Below are positions 1 to 6,459 of a stretch of 28,294 nt of DNA, piece after piece. The DNA comes from GSA-30 sp036384435 (GTDB lineage Bacteria; Pseudomonadota; Gammaproteobacteria; Xanthomonadales; Rhodanobacteraceae). Under the pieces are notes generated by a model. It saw only the letters and a list, made by a program, of their open reading frames with translations. It made no database searches and was not told the origin of the DNA. Both the position numbers and the translations under genes were made by a program. Positions within the stretch are counted from its first letter, which is position 1; every line of letters starts with the position of its first letter. Location of the stretch: contig NZ_DASVMI010000019.1 of the NCBI RefSeq assembly GCF_036384435.1, positions 1 to 28,294 of the forward strand, read 5' to 3'.

Positions 1-67
1 GACAGCGAGGATGCATGTTGCGCGAGACAGAGATCATCGGAGCCATCTTGAACGGCAGCCAAATCAT
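1..67 (-). CDS. Possible start of a downstream ORF, truncated by the window edge
   Basis: An ATG overlaps the kdsB stop codon in the ATGA arrangement and opens a frame of 22 codons (MIWLPFKMAPMIS...) that runs off the left edge without a stop. The overlap suggests translational coupling to kdsB, but 67 bases are too few to recognise a family. I cannot name a product, and chance openness is quite possible in DNA of this GC content. Confidence 0.2.
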   Translation of the reverse strand, partial: MIWLPFKMAPMISVSRNMHPRC

Positions 68-849
68 GTTCGAGCAGTTTGCTGCCCGATCCACTGTTCG
101 GCGCGATCCAGATCTGCCTGGGTATCAATGCCCGGCGGAAACGGCTCCGGCGTCATGCGCACGGCAATGGGAAAACCATGTTCAAGCACACGCAACTGCT
201 CCAGCGATTCGGCTTGTTCCAGTGGCGTGCGCGACAAGGTGGTGTAGCGATGCAGGAAACCGGCACGGTACGCATAAATGCCGATATGACGCAGGAACGG
301 CACATCGCCGGGCAACTCATCGCTACTTTGCGCGAAGGCATCTCGTGCCCAGGGCAAAGGGGCGCGACTGAAGTAAAGGGCACGACCGTCGACCCGACGC
401 ACCAGCTTGACCACGTTGGGGTCAAAGCATTCATGCGCATCGGTCATCGGCGTCGCCAAGGTAGCCATGGGCGCATCATCCTCAGCCAGCGCACGCGCCA
501 CCTCACGAATCCCCATGGCCGGTGCAAAAGGCTCGTCACCTTGCAGGTTCACCACGATCGCGTCATCAGGCCAGCCATAATGGGCCGCACATTCGGCAAG
601 ACGATCGCTGCCCGAAGCATGATCGCCGCGCGTCATGCAGACCTCGACACCCTGCCCGACCAAGGCATCGGCGACACGCGAATCATCCACTGCCACCACT
701 ACCTGCGCCGCCCCGGCTTGCAAGGCACGCTGTGCCACGCGTACCACCATAGGCACACCAGCGATCTCCCGCAGTGGCTTACCCGATAGCCGGGTGGACC
801 CGTAACGCGCGGGAATGGCAACGATGAACGGCGGAACGGCAGTGGACAT
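64..849 (-). CDS. kdsB: 3-deoxy-manno-octulosonate cytidylyltransferase (CMP-Kdo synthetase)
   Basis: This enzyme activates Kdo with CTP to give CMP-Kdo, the donor for lipid A inner-core assembly in the cytoplasm. The 261-residue product has the usual KdsB length. It begins MSTAVPPFIVAIPARYGSTR, with the nucleotide-binding loop at about residues 10-26 (IPARYGSTRLSGKPL), and has NLQGDEPF in the middle and a PPGIDT segment near the end. The frame is open upstream to 1080, but the ATG at 849 matches the family start. It has a GAGG Shine-Dalgarno six bases upstream, and that SD lies inside a perfect hairpin (852-874). The gene follows aroA on the same strand after 256 bp, a long gap for this block, so it may have its own leader. 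It ends TGA in an ATGA overlap with a possible next ORF. Confidence 0.95.
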   Translation of the reverse strand: MSTAVPPFIVAIPARYGSTRLSGKPLREIAGVPMVVRVAQRALQAGAAQVVVAVDDSRVADALVGQGVEVCMTRGDHASGSDRLAECAAHYGWPDDAIVVNLQGDEPFAPAMGIREVARALAEDDAPMATLATPMTDAHECFDPNVVKLVRRVDGRALYFSRAPLPWARDAFAQSSDELPGDVPFLRHIGIYAYRAGFLHRYTTLSRTPLEQAESLEQLRVLEHGFPIAVRMTPEPFPPGIDTQADLDRAEQWIGQQTART

Positions 850-851
850 GG

Positions 852-924
852 GCAACCTCGCATAACGAGGTTGCAAGGCTACCCTTGGGGCGCCAGCGAG
901 TGAAGAGGTAGCTCTTTCACCTGG
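852..924 (-). promoter_or_regulatory. Structured kdsB leader with SD-sequestering hairpin
   Basis: Directly before the kdsB start there is a perfect 9-bp stem (852-860 with 866-874, 5-nt loop). Its 3' arm in the mRNA contains the GAGG that would serve as Shine-Dalgarno. Two more hairpins follow going upstream: 874-887 (CAAGG/CCTTG, 4-nt loop) and 893-924 (GTGAAGAG paired to CTCTTTCAC with one bulge, GTAG loop, plus outer CCAG/CTGG). The pairings are seen directly. A regulatory role in kdsB translation is inferred. Confidence 0.5.
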
Positions 925-1105
925 GCATGTGCCGCGACACCAGGGAGGAGGGGCGAGTAGCGGGTGCGCCATGCCACAGGTGATCGCAAAATCCCACGTT
1001 TTGAAAGCACCTCGCAGAGCGACAGATCGCAAGACCAATCGAGCTCGCGCTTGGCTACCCGGCCCTCGCCTTTGGGCCAACTTTCATGGGTCAATGTCCA
1101 GTTTT

Positions 1106-2419
1106 TTAACCACCCGCGACGCCAATCCCAAACCCGCAACCATTGGCCAACTCGACAAAACCTGGGAACGAGGTTGCCACGTTGCTGCAGTCGGTAATCG
1201 TGACGGATGCATCCGCCAGTAGGCCGGCAATGGCGAAGCTCATGGCGATGCGATGGTCGCCGTGGCTATCCACCGTGCCGCCACCGAGGCTTCCGCCATG
1301 GATGGTGGCTCCATCGGGAGTTTCATCGATACGGATACCCAGGGTACGAAGACCGGCGGCCATGGTGGCAAGACGATCGGATTCCTTGACGCGCAATTCG
1401 GCCGCACCGCGAATCACAGTCTGCCCCTCGGCGACGGCCGCGGCAACGAACAACGCCGGGAATTCATCGATCATGTCCGGCACCAAGGCTTCCGGCAATG
1501 CCACGCCACGCAGCGGAGCGTAACGAACCACGAGGTCGCCGACTGGCTCTGCACCACTTTCACGCGGATTCTCCACGCGAATATCAGCCCCCATCAGCCG
1601 CAGTGCCTCGAGCAAGCCGGTACGGCGCGGATTGAGCCCCACCGCGTGCAGATGCAATTCGGAGCCAGGCACCACGCTGGCAGCCACCAGGAAAAACGCA
1701 GCGGACGAAAAATCCGCCGGCACATCCACGTCCGTGGCAAGCAGGCGATGCCCGCCAGAAAGCTTGGCTCGGCCCGGCTCGAAATCGATCGGCCAGCCGA
1801 AAGCGGCCAGCATGCGCTCGGTATAGTCACGCGTCGGATGCGGTTCGATGATTTCCGTCTCGCCCTGAGCATACAACCCGGCCAGCAGCACGGCGGATTT
1901 CACCTGGGCACTGGCTACCGGCAACGTATAGCGGATGCCTTGAAGCGACTGCCCGCCACGCACGTGCAGGGGCGGCAGGCCATCCTGCGTGTCGATACGT
2001 GCGCCCATGAGCGTCAACGGATCGGTCACACGACGCATGGGGCGTCGTGACAGGGATTGATCACCTACCAGGGTGCTGTCGAATGCCTGTCCGGCCAGCA
2101 ATCCGGCAAGAAGTCGCATGCCGGTACCCGCGTTGCCGCAGTCGAGTGGCGCCTGCGTGCCCTTCAGCCCATGCAGGCCAACGCCGTGAATGACGCGTTC
2201 GCCATCGGCGGGCACCTGGATGCGCACACCGAGCCGGGACAACACGGCTGCGGTAGCGCGCGTGTCTTCGCCTTCCAGGAAACCACGCACATGCGAGGTT
2301 CCTTCAGCCAGAGCCGCCAGCATCAGTGAACGGTGCGAAACGGATTTATCCCCCGGCACCCGCAGTGCTCCTTTGATTGCCCCTGCCTTGCGGCTGATCC
2401 AGTCCAGACGCCCGCTCAT
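1106..2419 (-). CDS. aroA: 3-phosphoshikimate 1-carboxyvinyltransferase (EPSP synthase)
   Basis: EPSP synthase transfers the enolpyruvyl group of PEP to shikimate-3-phosphate, the sixth step of the shikimate pathway. The 437-residue protein is full length. It has the N-terminal signature GDKSVSHRSLML near residue 23, the PEP-site segment DCGNAGTGMRLLAGLLAG, and the C-terminal signature RVKESDRLATMAAGLRTLG. GDHRIAMSFAIAG lies close to the C-terminus. The ATG overlaps the pheA stop by four bases (ATGA), so translation is probably coupled to pheA. The stop is TAA at 1106-1108. No intrinsic terminator follows, only a short GGCCC/GGGCC hairpin at 1061-1078 without a U-tract. Confidence 0.97.
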   Translation of the reverse strand: MSGRLDWISRKAGAIKGALRVPGDKSVSHRSLMLAALAEGTSHVRGFLEGEDTRATAAVLSRLGVRIQVPADGERVIHGVGLHGLKGTQAPLDCGNAGTGMRLLAGLLAGQAFDSTLVGDQSLSRRPMRRVTDPLTLMGARIDTQDGLPPLHVRGGQSLQGIRYTLPVASAQVKSAVLLAGLYAQGETEIIEPHPTRDYTERMLAAFGWPIDFEPGRAKLSGGHRLLATDVDVPADFSSAAFFLVAASVVPGSELHLHAVGLNPRRTGLLEALRLMGADIRVENPRESGAEPVGDLVVRYAPLRGVALPEALVPDMIDEFPALFVAAAVAEGQTVIRGAAELRVKESDRLATMAAGLRTLGIRIDETPDGATIHGGSLGGGTVDSHGDHRIAMSFAIAGLLADASVTITDCSNVATSFPGFVELANGCGFGIGVAGG

Positions 2420-3504
2420 GGCAGTGCCACCGGATAAGATCCGAGCACGCGCAAACTGGCGACGCCCGATTCAATTTCCTTGACGGCATCTTGCAGCGCC
2501 GTATCGTGGATATGGCCGGATATATCAATAAAGAACGCGTATTGCCATTTGCCCGTATGCGAAGGGCGCGACTCGATACGATTCAGGCTGATGTCGTGCT
2601 TGGCAAACGGGCTCAGGACATCATAGAGCGCGCCGGGCTTGTCGTTGACCGTGACGAGCAAGGACGTGCGATCGTTGCCGGACGGAGGAAACAAGGTGCG
2701 CCCGATGACCAGGAAGCGCGTGGTGTTGTCTGCCCGATCCTCGATGCCACGGGCAATCGTGGTCAGGCCATAGACGCGACCGGCAGTTTCGCCAGCAATG
2801 GCCGCGGCATCATCCGTATGGCGAGCCAGGCGTGCCGCCTCGGCGTTGCTGCCGACGGCGATGCATTCCACATCCGGCAGGTTCACGCGTAGCCAGGTCT
2901 TGCACTGCTGCAGCGATTGCGCATGCGCATAGACACGCTTGATAACGTCCAGCACGCCCTTCTGCGAATGCAGGCATTGGTGCACACGCAATTCGACTTC
3001 GCCGCAGATCGTGGCGTCGGAGGTGAGGAACATGTCCAGCGTGACCTGGATCATGCCCTGACCGGAATTCTCCACGGGTACCACGCCGAAATCGGCATGA
3101 CCGGCAGCTACTTCCTGGAAAACCTCCTCGATGCTGCCCAGCGGAAGACCATAGGCGGCGTGACCGAAGTGCTTGCGCACGGCCTGTTCGCTGAACGTGC
3201 CCTCAGGCCCGAGGAAGCCGATCTTCAAGGGATCTTCCTGGGCCAGGCACGAAGACATGATTTCGCGGAACAGGCGCACCATTTCCGTATCGGAGAGCGG
3301 CCCATTATTGCGATCGACCACCATACGCAGCACGTGGGCCTCGCGCTCGGGGCGGTAATAATCGATCGCCGACAGACCCTCTCCCTTGACCTTGGCTACT
3401 TCTTGCGCCCAGGTAGCGCGCTCGGAGATCAGTTCCTGGATCGTCTTGTCGATGCTATCGATGCGCTCGCGCACCTCGGCGAGCGATTTCTTCTGGTCAG
3501 TCAT
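2416..3504 (-). CDS. pheA: Bifunctional chorismate mutase / prephenate dehydratase (P-protein)
   Basis: This enzyme converts chorismate to prephenate and then to phenylpyruvate, committing carbon to phenylalanine. The 362-residue protein has three parts. An AroQ-type chorismate mutase occupies about 1-90 (VRERIDSIDKTIQELISERATWAQEVAKVK). Prephenate dehydratase occupies about 95-275 (GFLGPEGTFSEQAVRKHFG, with the catalytic-region motif TTRFLVIG). An ACT domain occupies about 285-360 and contains the ESRPS phenylalanine-binding motif, so feedback inhibition by phenylalanine is expected. It lies 102 bp downstream of serC. The spacer has no Phe-rich leader peptide or classical attenuator. The start follows the usual family pattern (MTDQKKSLAEVRERID), although the SD is weak. 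Confidence 0.97.
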   Translation of the reverse strand: MTDQKKSLAEVRERIDSIDKTIQELISERATWAQEVAKVKGEGLSAIDYYRPEREAHVLRMVVDRNNGPLSDTEMVRLFREIMSSCLAQEDPLKIGFLGPEGTFSEQAVRKHFGHAAYGLPLGSIEEVFQEVAAGHADFGVVPVENSGQGMIQVTLDMFLTSDATICGEVELRVHQCLHSQKGVLDVIKRVYAHAQSLQQCKTWLRVNLPDVECIAVGSNAEAARLARHTDDAAAIAGETAGRVYGLTTIARGIEDRADNTTRFLVIGRTLFPPSGNDRTSLLVTVNDKPGALYDVLSPFAKHDISLNRIESRPSHTGKWQYAFFIDISGHIHDTALQDAVKEIESGVASLRVLGSYPVALP

Positions 3505-3606
3505 GAAGCCATCATTTGGATGTAAAGAAGTCTAATCGGTACCGCCGGGTTGCGGCACCGCCTTCCCGATCTTACATCGCATCGCCGCCATGTGCGCGGC
3601 GCAACG

Positions 3607-4692
3607 TCAACCGTGGCGCGCGGCGAAATCCTGCATGAAAGCCACCAGGGCTTCCACGGCCTCGACAGGCACGGCGTTGTAGAGCGATGCGCGCATGCCG
3701 CCGACGGCCTTGTGGCCCTTCAGGGCCAGCAATCCCGCCGCCTCCGACTCCTGCAGGAACAACGCATCGAGCTTGTCGTCATGCAGGGTGAAAGGCACGT
3801 TCATGCGCGAACGGGCATCCAACGCTACCGGATTTCGATAGTAACCGTTGGAACTATCGATGGCGCGATACAGTTTCGCCGCCTTGGCGTCGTTGCGCGC
3901 GGCGATCGCCGCCAGGCCGCCCTGCTCCTTCATCCATTCGAAGGTAAGCCCGGCCAGGTACCAGCCCCAGGTGTTAGGCGTGTTGAGCATGGAATCATTG
4001 GCGGCATGGTCGGCATAGCGAAAGATCTTTGCCATTGGACGTGACGCTCGCTCAAGCAGGTCACGGCGCACGATCATCACGACCAATCCGGAGGGCCCGA
4101 TGTTTTTCTGCGCGCCGGCATAAATCACGCCAAAACGTCGCACATCGATGGGGCGGGAAAAGATATCCGAGGACATATCGGCTACCAGCGGCACCTGACC
4201 CACGTCAGGCACCTCATGGAACTCCACGCCATGGATGGTCTCGTTTGGCGTGTAATGCACATAGGCTGCTCGCGGATCGAGTGCCCAGGACGCCCGCGGC
4301 GGCAACTGCATATATCCGGTATCGCGACTATGCGCGGCAACGTGCACATTGACGTAGGGCGCTGCCTCGCTAGCGGCCTTTTCACCCCAGTGGCCAGTGA
4401 CGATGTAGTCAGCGCTGTCACCCTGGCTAGCCAGGTTCATCGGCAATTGCGCGAAATGCTGGGTCGCTCCGCCTTGCAGAAACAGCACGGCATAGTCGGC
4501 AGGGATATCCGCCAGCTCGCGCACATCGTTCTCGGCCCTTGCGGCCAATTCCATGAATAGCTTGCCGCGATGGGACAGCTCCATCACCGAAGCACCGCTA
4601 CCGTTCCAATTGAGCAATTCGCGCTGTGCACGCTCCAAGACAACCTGCGGCAACGCCGCCGGTCCCGCACTAAAATTCCAGATTCTGCTCAC
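3607..4692 (-). CDS. serC: Phosphoserine aminotransferase
   Basis: SerC is a PLP enzyme making phosphoserine from 3-phosphohydroxypyruvate (serine pathway). It also acts on 4-phosphohydroxythreonine precursors in pyridoxal phosphate synthesis. The protein reads VSRIWNFSAGPAALPQVVL at its N-terminus and contains the PLP-lysine segment GAQKNIGPSGLVV. GTG at 4692 is preferred over an in-frame ATG at 4725. It gives 361 residues (the family norm), places NFSAGPAALP correctly, and has GGAAG-like SD bases (GGAAG) six bases upstream. It also leaves a 19-bp gap after the FHA gene instead of an overlap. SerC and pheA adjacency is common in this order of bacteria. Confidence 0.96.
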   Translation of the reverse strand: MSRIWNFSAGPAALPQVVLERAQRELLNWNGSGASVMELSHRGKLFMELAARAENDVRELADIPADYAVLFLQGGATQHFAQLPMNLASQGDSADYIVTGHWGEKAASEAAPYVNVHVAAHSRDTGYMQLPPRASWALDPRAAYVHYTPNETIHGVEFHEVPDVGQVPLVADMSSDIFSRPIDVRRFGVIYAGAQKNIGPSGLVVMIVRRDLLERASRPMAKIFRYADHAANDSMLNTPNTWGWYLAGLTFEWMKEQGGLAAIAARNDAKAAKLYRAIDSSNGYYRNPVALDARSRMNVPFTLHDDKLDALFLQESEAAGLLALKGHKAVGGMRASLYNAVPVEAVEALVAFMQDFAARHG

Positions 4693-4711
4693 AAAAGGCT
4701 TCCATGGGGAG

Positions 4712-5479
4712 TCAAAACTTGACAAACAACACCAGCGCGATGATCAAGGCGATCACCGCTGCCGTGACGATCAACCACCATACTTCACCACGAGGACCGG
4801 CTTCCTCCTCGGGCAGATGATCGCGGGGTGGGATATAGGGAGGAATTTCCGGTTCGTCTTCCATGCCAGGCGCATCAACGACGAACCGATGCATGGCGAT
4901 ACCGATCTGGTCGCCTGGCTGCAAGGCCGCTTGATTGACTTCGACCCCGTTGATGCGTAAAGGGTAGCGCTCCGAACGCTGACCTGCTTCGAGCCAGAGC
5001 TTGCCGTTCTGCCAGGCAATGCGCAGCGTGGCGACCTCCCCCTGCGGCAGGTCAAGCGGAAAACGCCCTCCCTGCCCGAGCTCAACACGCTCACGCAGCG
5101 ACAGTACCCGGCCGGAAAGCGGACCGGCCACAGCACGCAAGGACGCGGTACAGCGATCTTCATCGACGATCGTTGGAGTTTCACGCCCCGCAGGGGACTC
5201 CTCCTCACGCAACAGCATCCGGCAGTCGCCGACACTAAGGATGTCACCGGCACGCAGTAGCGCGCGTTCCCGGATCGGGCGCGCATTCACGTAAATGCGG
5301 CCAGCCTGGGCCAGCACCTGCAGAACAATGCCGCGACGATCCCTTTGCATGCGCAAGTGATAAGGCTGGGCCTGGCCGGCGGCCAGTACGAGGTCGTTAT
5401 CTGGAGCGCTGCCGACGCGAAGCGTGGCTTGCGTCCAGGGAAAATCCTCGCGGGACGAATTGGGAAATTCGATGCGCAT
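4712..5479 (-). CDS. FHA-like, C-terminally membrane-anchored protein of unknown role
   Basis: The 255-residue product appears to have an N-terminal FHA-like beta-sandwich (about residues 18-92, LRVGSAPDNDLVL...YHLRM...NARPI.ERALLRAGDILSVGD). A second, weaker FHA-like repeat follows at about 115-207 (LRINGVEVNQAALQPGDQIGI). After an acidic/proline linker there is a single hydrophobic segment at about 232-253 ending in FVKF, so it looks tail-anchored. The first domain has VGS where the usual FHA has GR, and PYH where SxxH is expected. Phosphothreonine binding is therefore doubtful. No kinase, phosphatase or secretion gene is nearby. It lies 19 bp upstream of serC on the same strand and is divergent from the small gene at 5583. 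On the minus strand TATATA lies 11 nt before the ATG with no clear -35 or SD. Confidence 0.75.
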   Translation of the reverse strand: MRIEFPNSSREDFPWTQATLRVGSAPDNDLVLAAGQAQPYHLRMQRDRRGIVLQVLAQAGRIYVNARPIRERALLRAGDILSVGDCRMLLREEESPAGRETPTIVDEDRCTASLRAVAGPLSGRVLSLRERVELGQGGRFPLDLPQGEVATLRIAWQNGKLWLEAGQRSERYPLRINGVEVNQAALQPGDQIGIAMHRFVVDAPGMEDEPEIPPYIPPRDHLPEEEAGPRGEVWWLIVTAAVIALIIALVLFVKF

Positions 5480-5582
5480 GAAGCAACCGGTATATAGTGG
5501 CCTGGACTCTACCAGATGCCTGCCATCTCCGCCGATCCGTTATGCTGACTGCCCTCATTTGGTCAGATTTCAGGGAGCAGAC

Positions 5583-5858
5583 ATGCCCACGATCGATATC
5601 CGCAAGCCACATCAGCTGCCTCTCGCCGATGCCCGCGCCGTGGTCGACCAGGTGGCCGACAAGATGCGCGAGAAGTTCGGCATGGACGGGCAATGGCAAG
5701 GGGACACCTTCAACTTCAGTCGTTCCGGTGTAACCGGCTCGATTGCCGTCGAAGCCGAAGCCATTCAGGTCAAGGCCGAGCTTGGCATGATGCTTTCCCC
5801 GCTCAAGGGGTTGGTCGAACAGGAGATCCGGCGCAAGCTCGATGAACACTTTGCCTGA
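5583..5858 (+). CDS. Polyhydroxyalkanoic acid system (PHA_gran_rgn-type) small protein
   Basis: The 91-residue cytoplasmic protein starts MPTIDIRKPHQLPLADARA and contains an alpha helix rich in charged residues (VVDQVADKMREKFGMDGQW). A beta-rich segment (GDTFNFSRSGVTGSIAVEAEAIQVKAELG) and a terminal helix (LVEQEIRRKLDEHFA) follow. This matches what I know of the putative polyhydroxyalkanoic acid system protein family. That family name is historical, and function is not established for most members. ATG 5583 is chosen because GGGAG lies five bases upstream; the frame is open to 5424 but without that support. It is followed by infA after 86 bp. No PHA synthase or phasin gene is visible in this window. 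Confidence 0.8.
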   Translation: MPTIDIRKPHQLPLADARAVVDQVADKMREKFGMDGQWQGDTFNFSRSGVTGSIAVEAEAIQVKAELGMMLSPLKGLVEQEIRRKLDEHFA

Positions 5859-5864
5859 TGATTC

Positions 5865-5893
5865 TTTAACCACGGGCCAAGTCATGGCATAAT
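5865..5893 (+). promoter_or_regulatory. Candidate infA promoter
   Basis: TTTAAC at 5865-5870 and CATAAT at 5888-5893 are separated by 17 bp, about 51 bp upstream of the infA ATG. The -10 is good and the -35 is modest (three of six consensus bases). The call rests on the hexamers and position only. Confidence 0.4.
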
Positions 5894-5944
5894 AGGCGGC
5901 TTACGCGGCCACCACGGCCGGGCAGCCACCATCGATCGGAACGC

Positions 5945-6163
5945 ATGGCCAAAGACGACGTCATCGAAATGGAAGGTACGGTCCAGGAGACCTTGCCCAA
6001 CACCATGTTCCGCGTGCAGCTGGAAAACGGGCACGTGATTACCGCCCATATCTCCGGCCGCATGCGCAAGCACTACATCCGCATTCTCACCGGCGACAAG
6101 GTAAAGGTGGAAATGACCCCGTACGACCTGACCAAGGGTCGTATCACGTACCGCATGAAGTAA
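5945..6163 (+). CDS. infA: Translation initiation factor IF-1
   Basis: IF-1 occupies the ribosomal A site during initiation and stimulates IF-2 and IF-3. The 72-residue protein is a complete single OB fold: MAKDDVIEMEGTVQ, then RVQLENGHVITAHISGRMRKHYIRILTGDKV, ending GRITYRMK. Length and sequence are nearly invariant across proteobacteria, so the start is certain even though the SD (GGAACGC) is poor. It stands alone between the PHA-type gene and a strong terminator. In E. coli infA is near clpA with a tRNA-Ser between them. The clp neighbourhood is kept here, but I see no tRNA. Confidence 0.98.
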   Translation: MAKDDVIEMEGTVQETLPNTMFRVQLENGHVITAHISGRMRKHYIRILTGDKVKVEMTPYDLTKGRITYRMK

Positions 6164-6188
6164 AACCGGCGCCACGCCTGTTTTGCAT

Positions 6189-6219
6189 AGCCGCGGGCCC
6201 ATAGGCTTGCGGCTTTTTT
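6189..6219 (+). terminator. Intrinsic terminator of infA
   Basis: An 11-bp stem with two G-U pairs (6189-6199 with 6204-6214) and a CATA loop is followed directly by a run of T to 6219. It lies 26 bp after the infA stop. Confidence 0.9.
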
Positions 6220-6398
6220 GTGCCTGCGATTTGGGCATGGAATGAGGGTCGCGGGATGAGGGACGAGGAGCCTGGGCGCGAAGAACGGCGTCCAGGGACC
6301 AGCCCGGAAACTATGACACGAGCATTTCAGCTGATCAGATGCTCTCGAACTGGCGCCCTCGCTACTAACCCGTCGCCCTTGAGTCGCCAAGCGCGGGT

Positions 6399-6430
6399 AA
6401 AAAAGAGCCGCGCCCCGGAAGGCGCGGCTC
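6399..6430 (-). terminator. Intrinsic terminator of clpA
   Basis: A perfect 10-bp GC-rich stem, GAGCCGCGCC (6405-6414) with its complement at 6421-6430 and a 6-nt loop, is followed on the minus strand by a U-tract (the A run at 6399-6404). It lies 30 bp beyond the clpA stop codon. Confidence 0.92.
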
Positions 6431-6459
6431 CTCAGCCCTGCGAGGCTGGTTGCAGCCGT

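Noticed and set aside
1253..2050. 265-residue open frame antisense to aroA
   Set aside because: It lies wholly inside aroA, and the sequence has no protein-family character.
3505..3606. Possible phenylalanine attenuator ahead of pheA
   Set aside because: A short GGTGCCGC/GCGGTACC hairpin exists, but there is no U-tract after it and no Phe-rich leader peptide.
6220..6398. Possible tRNA-Ser between infA and clpA, as in E. coli
   Set aside because: I looked for a GGTTCGAATCC-like T-arm and an acceptor stem on both strands and found none.
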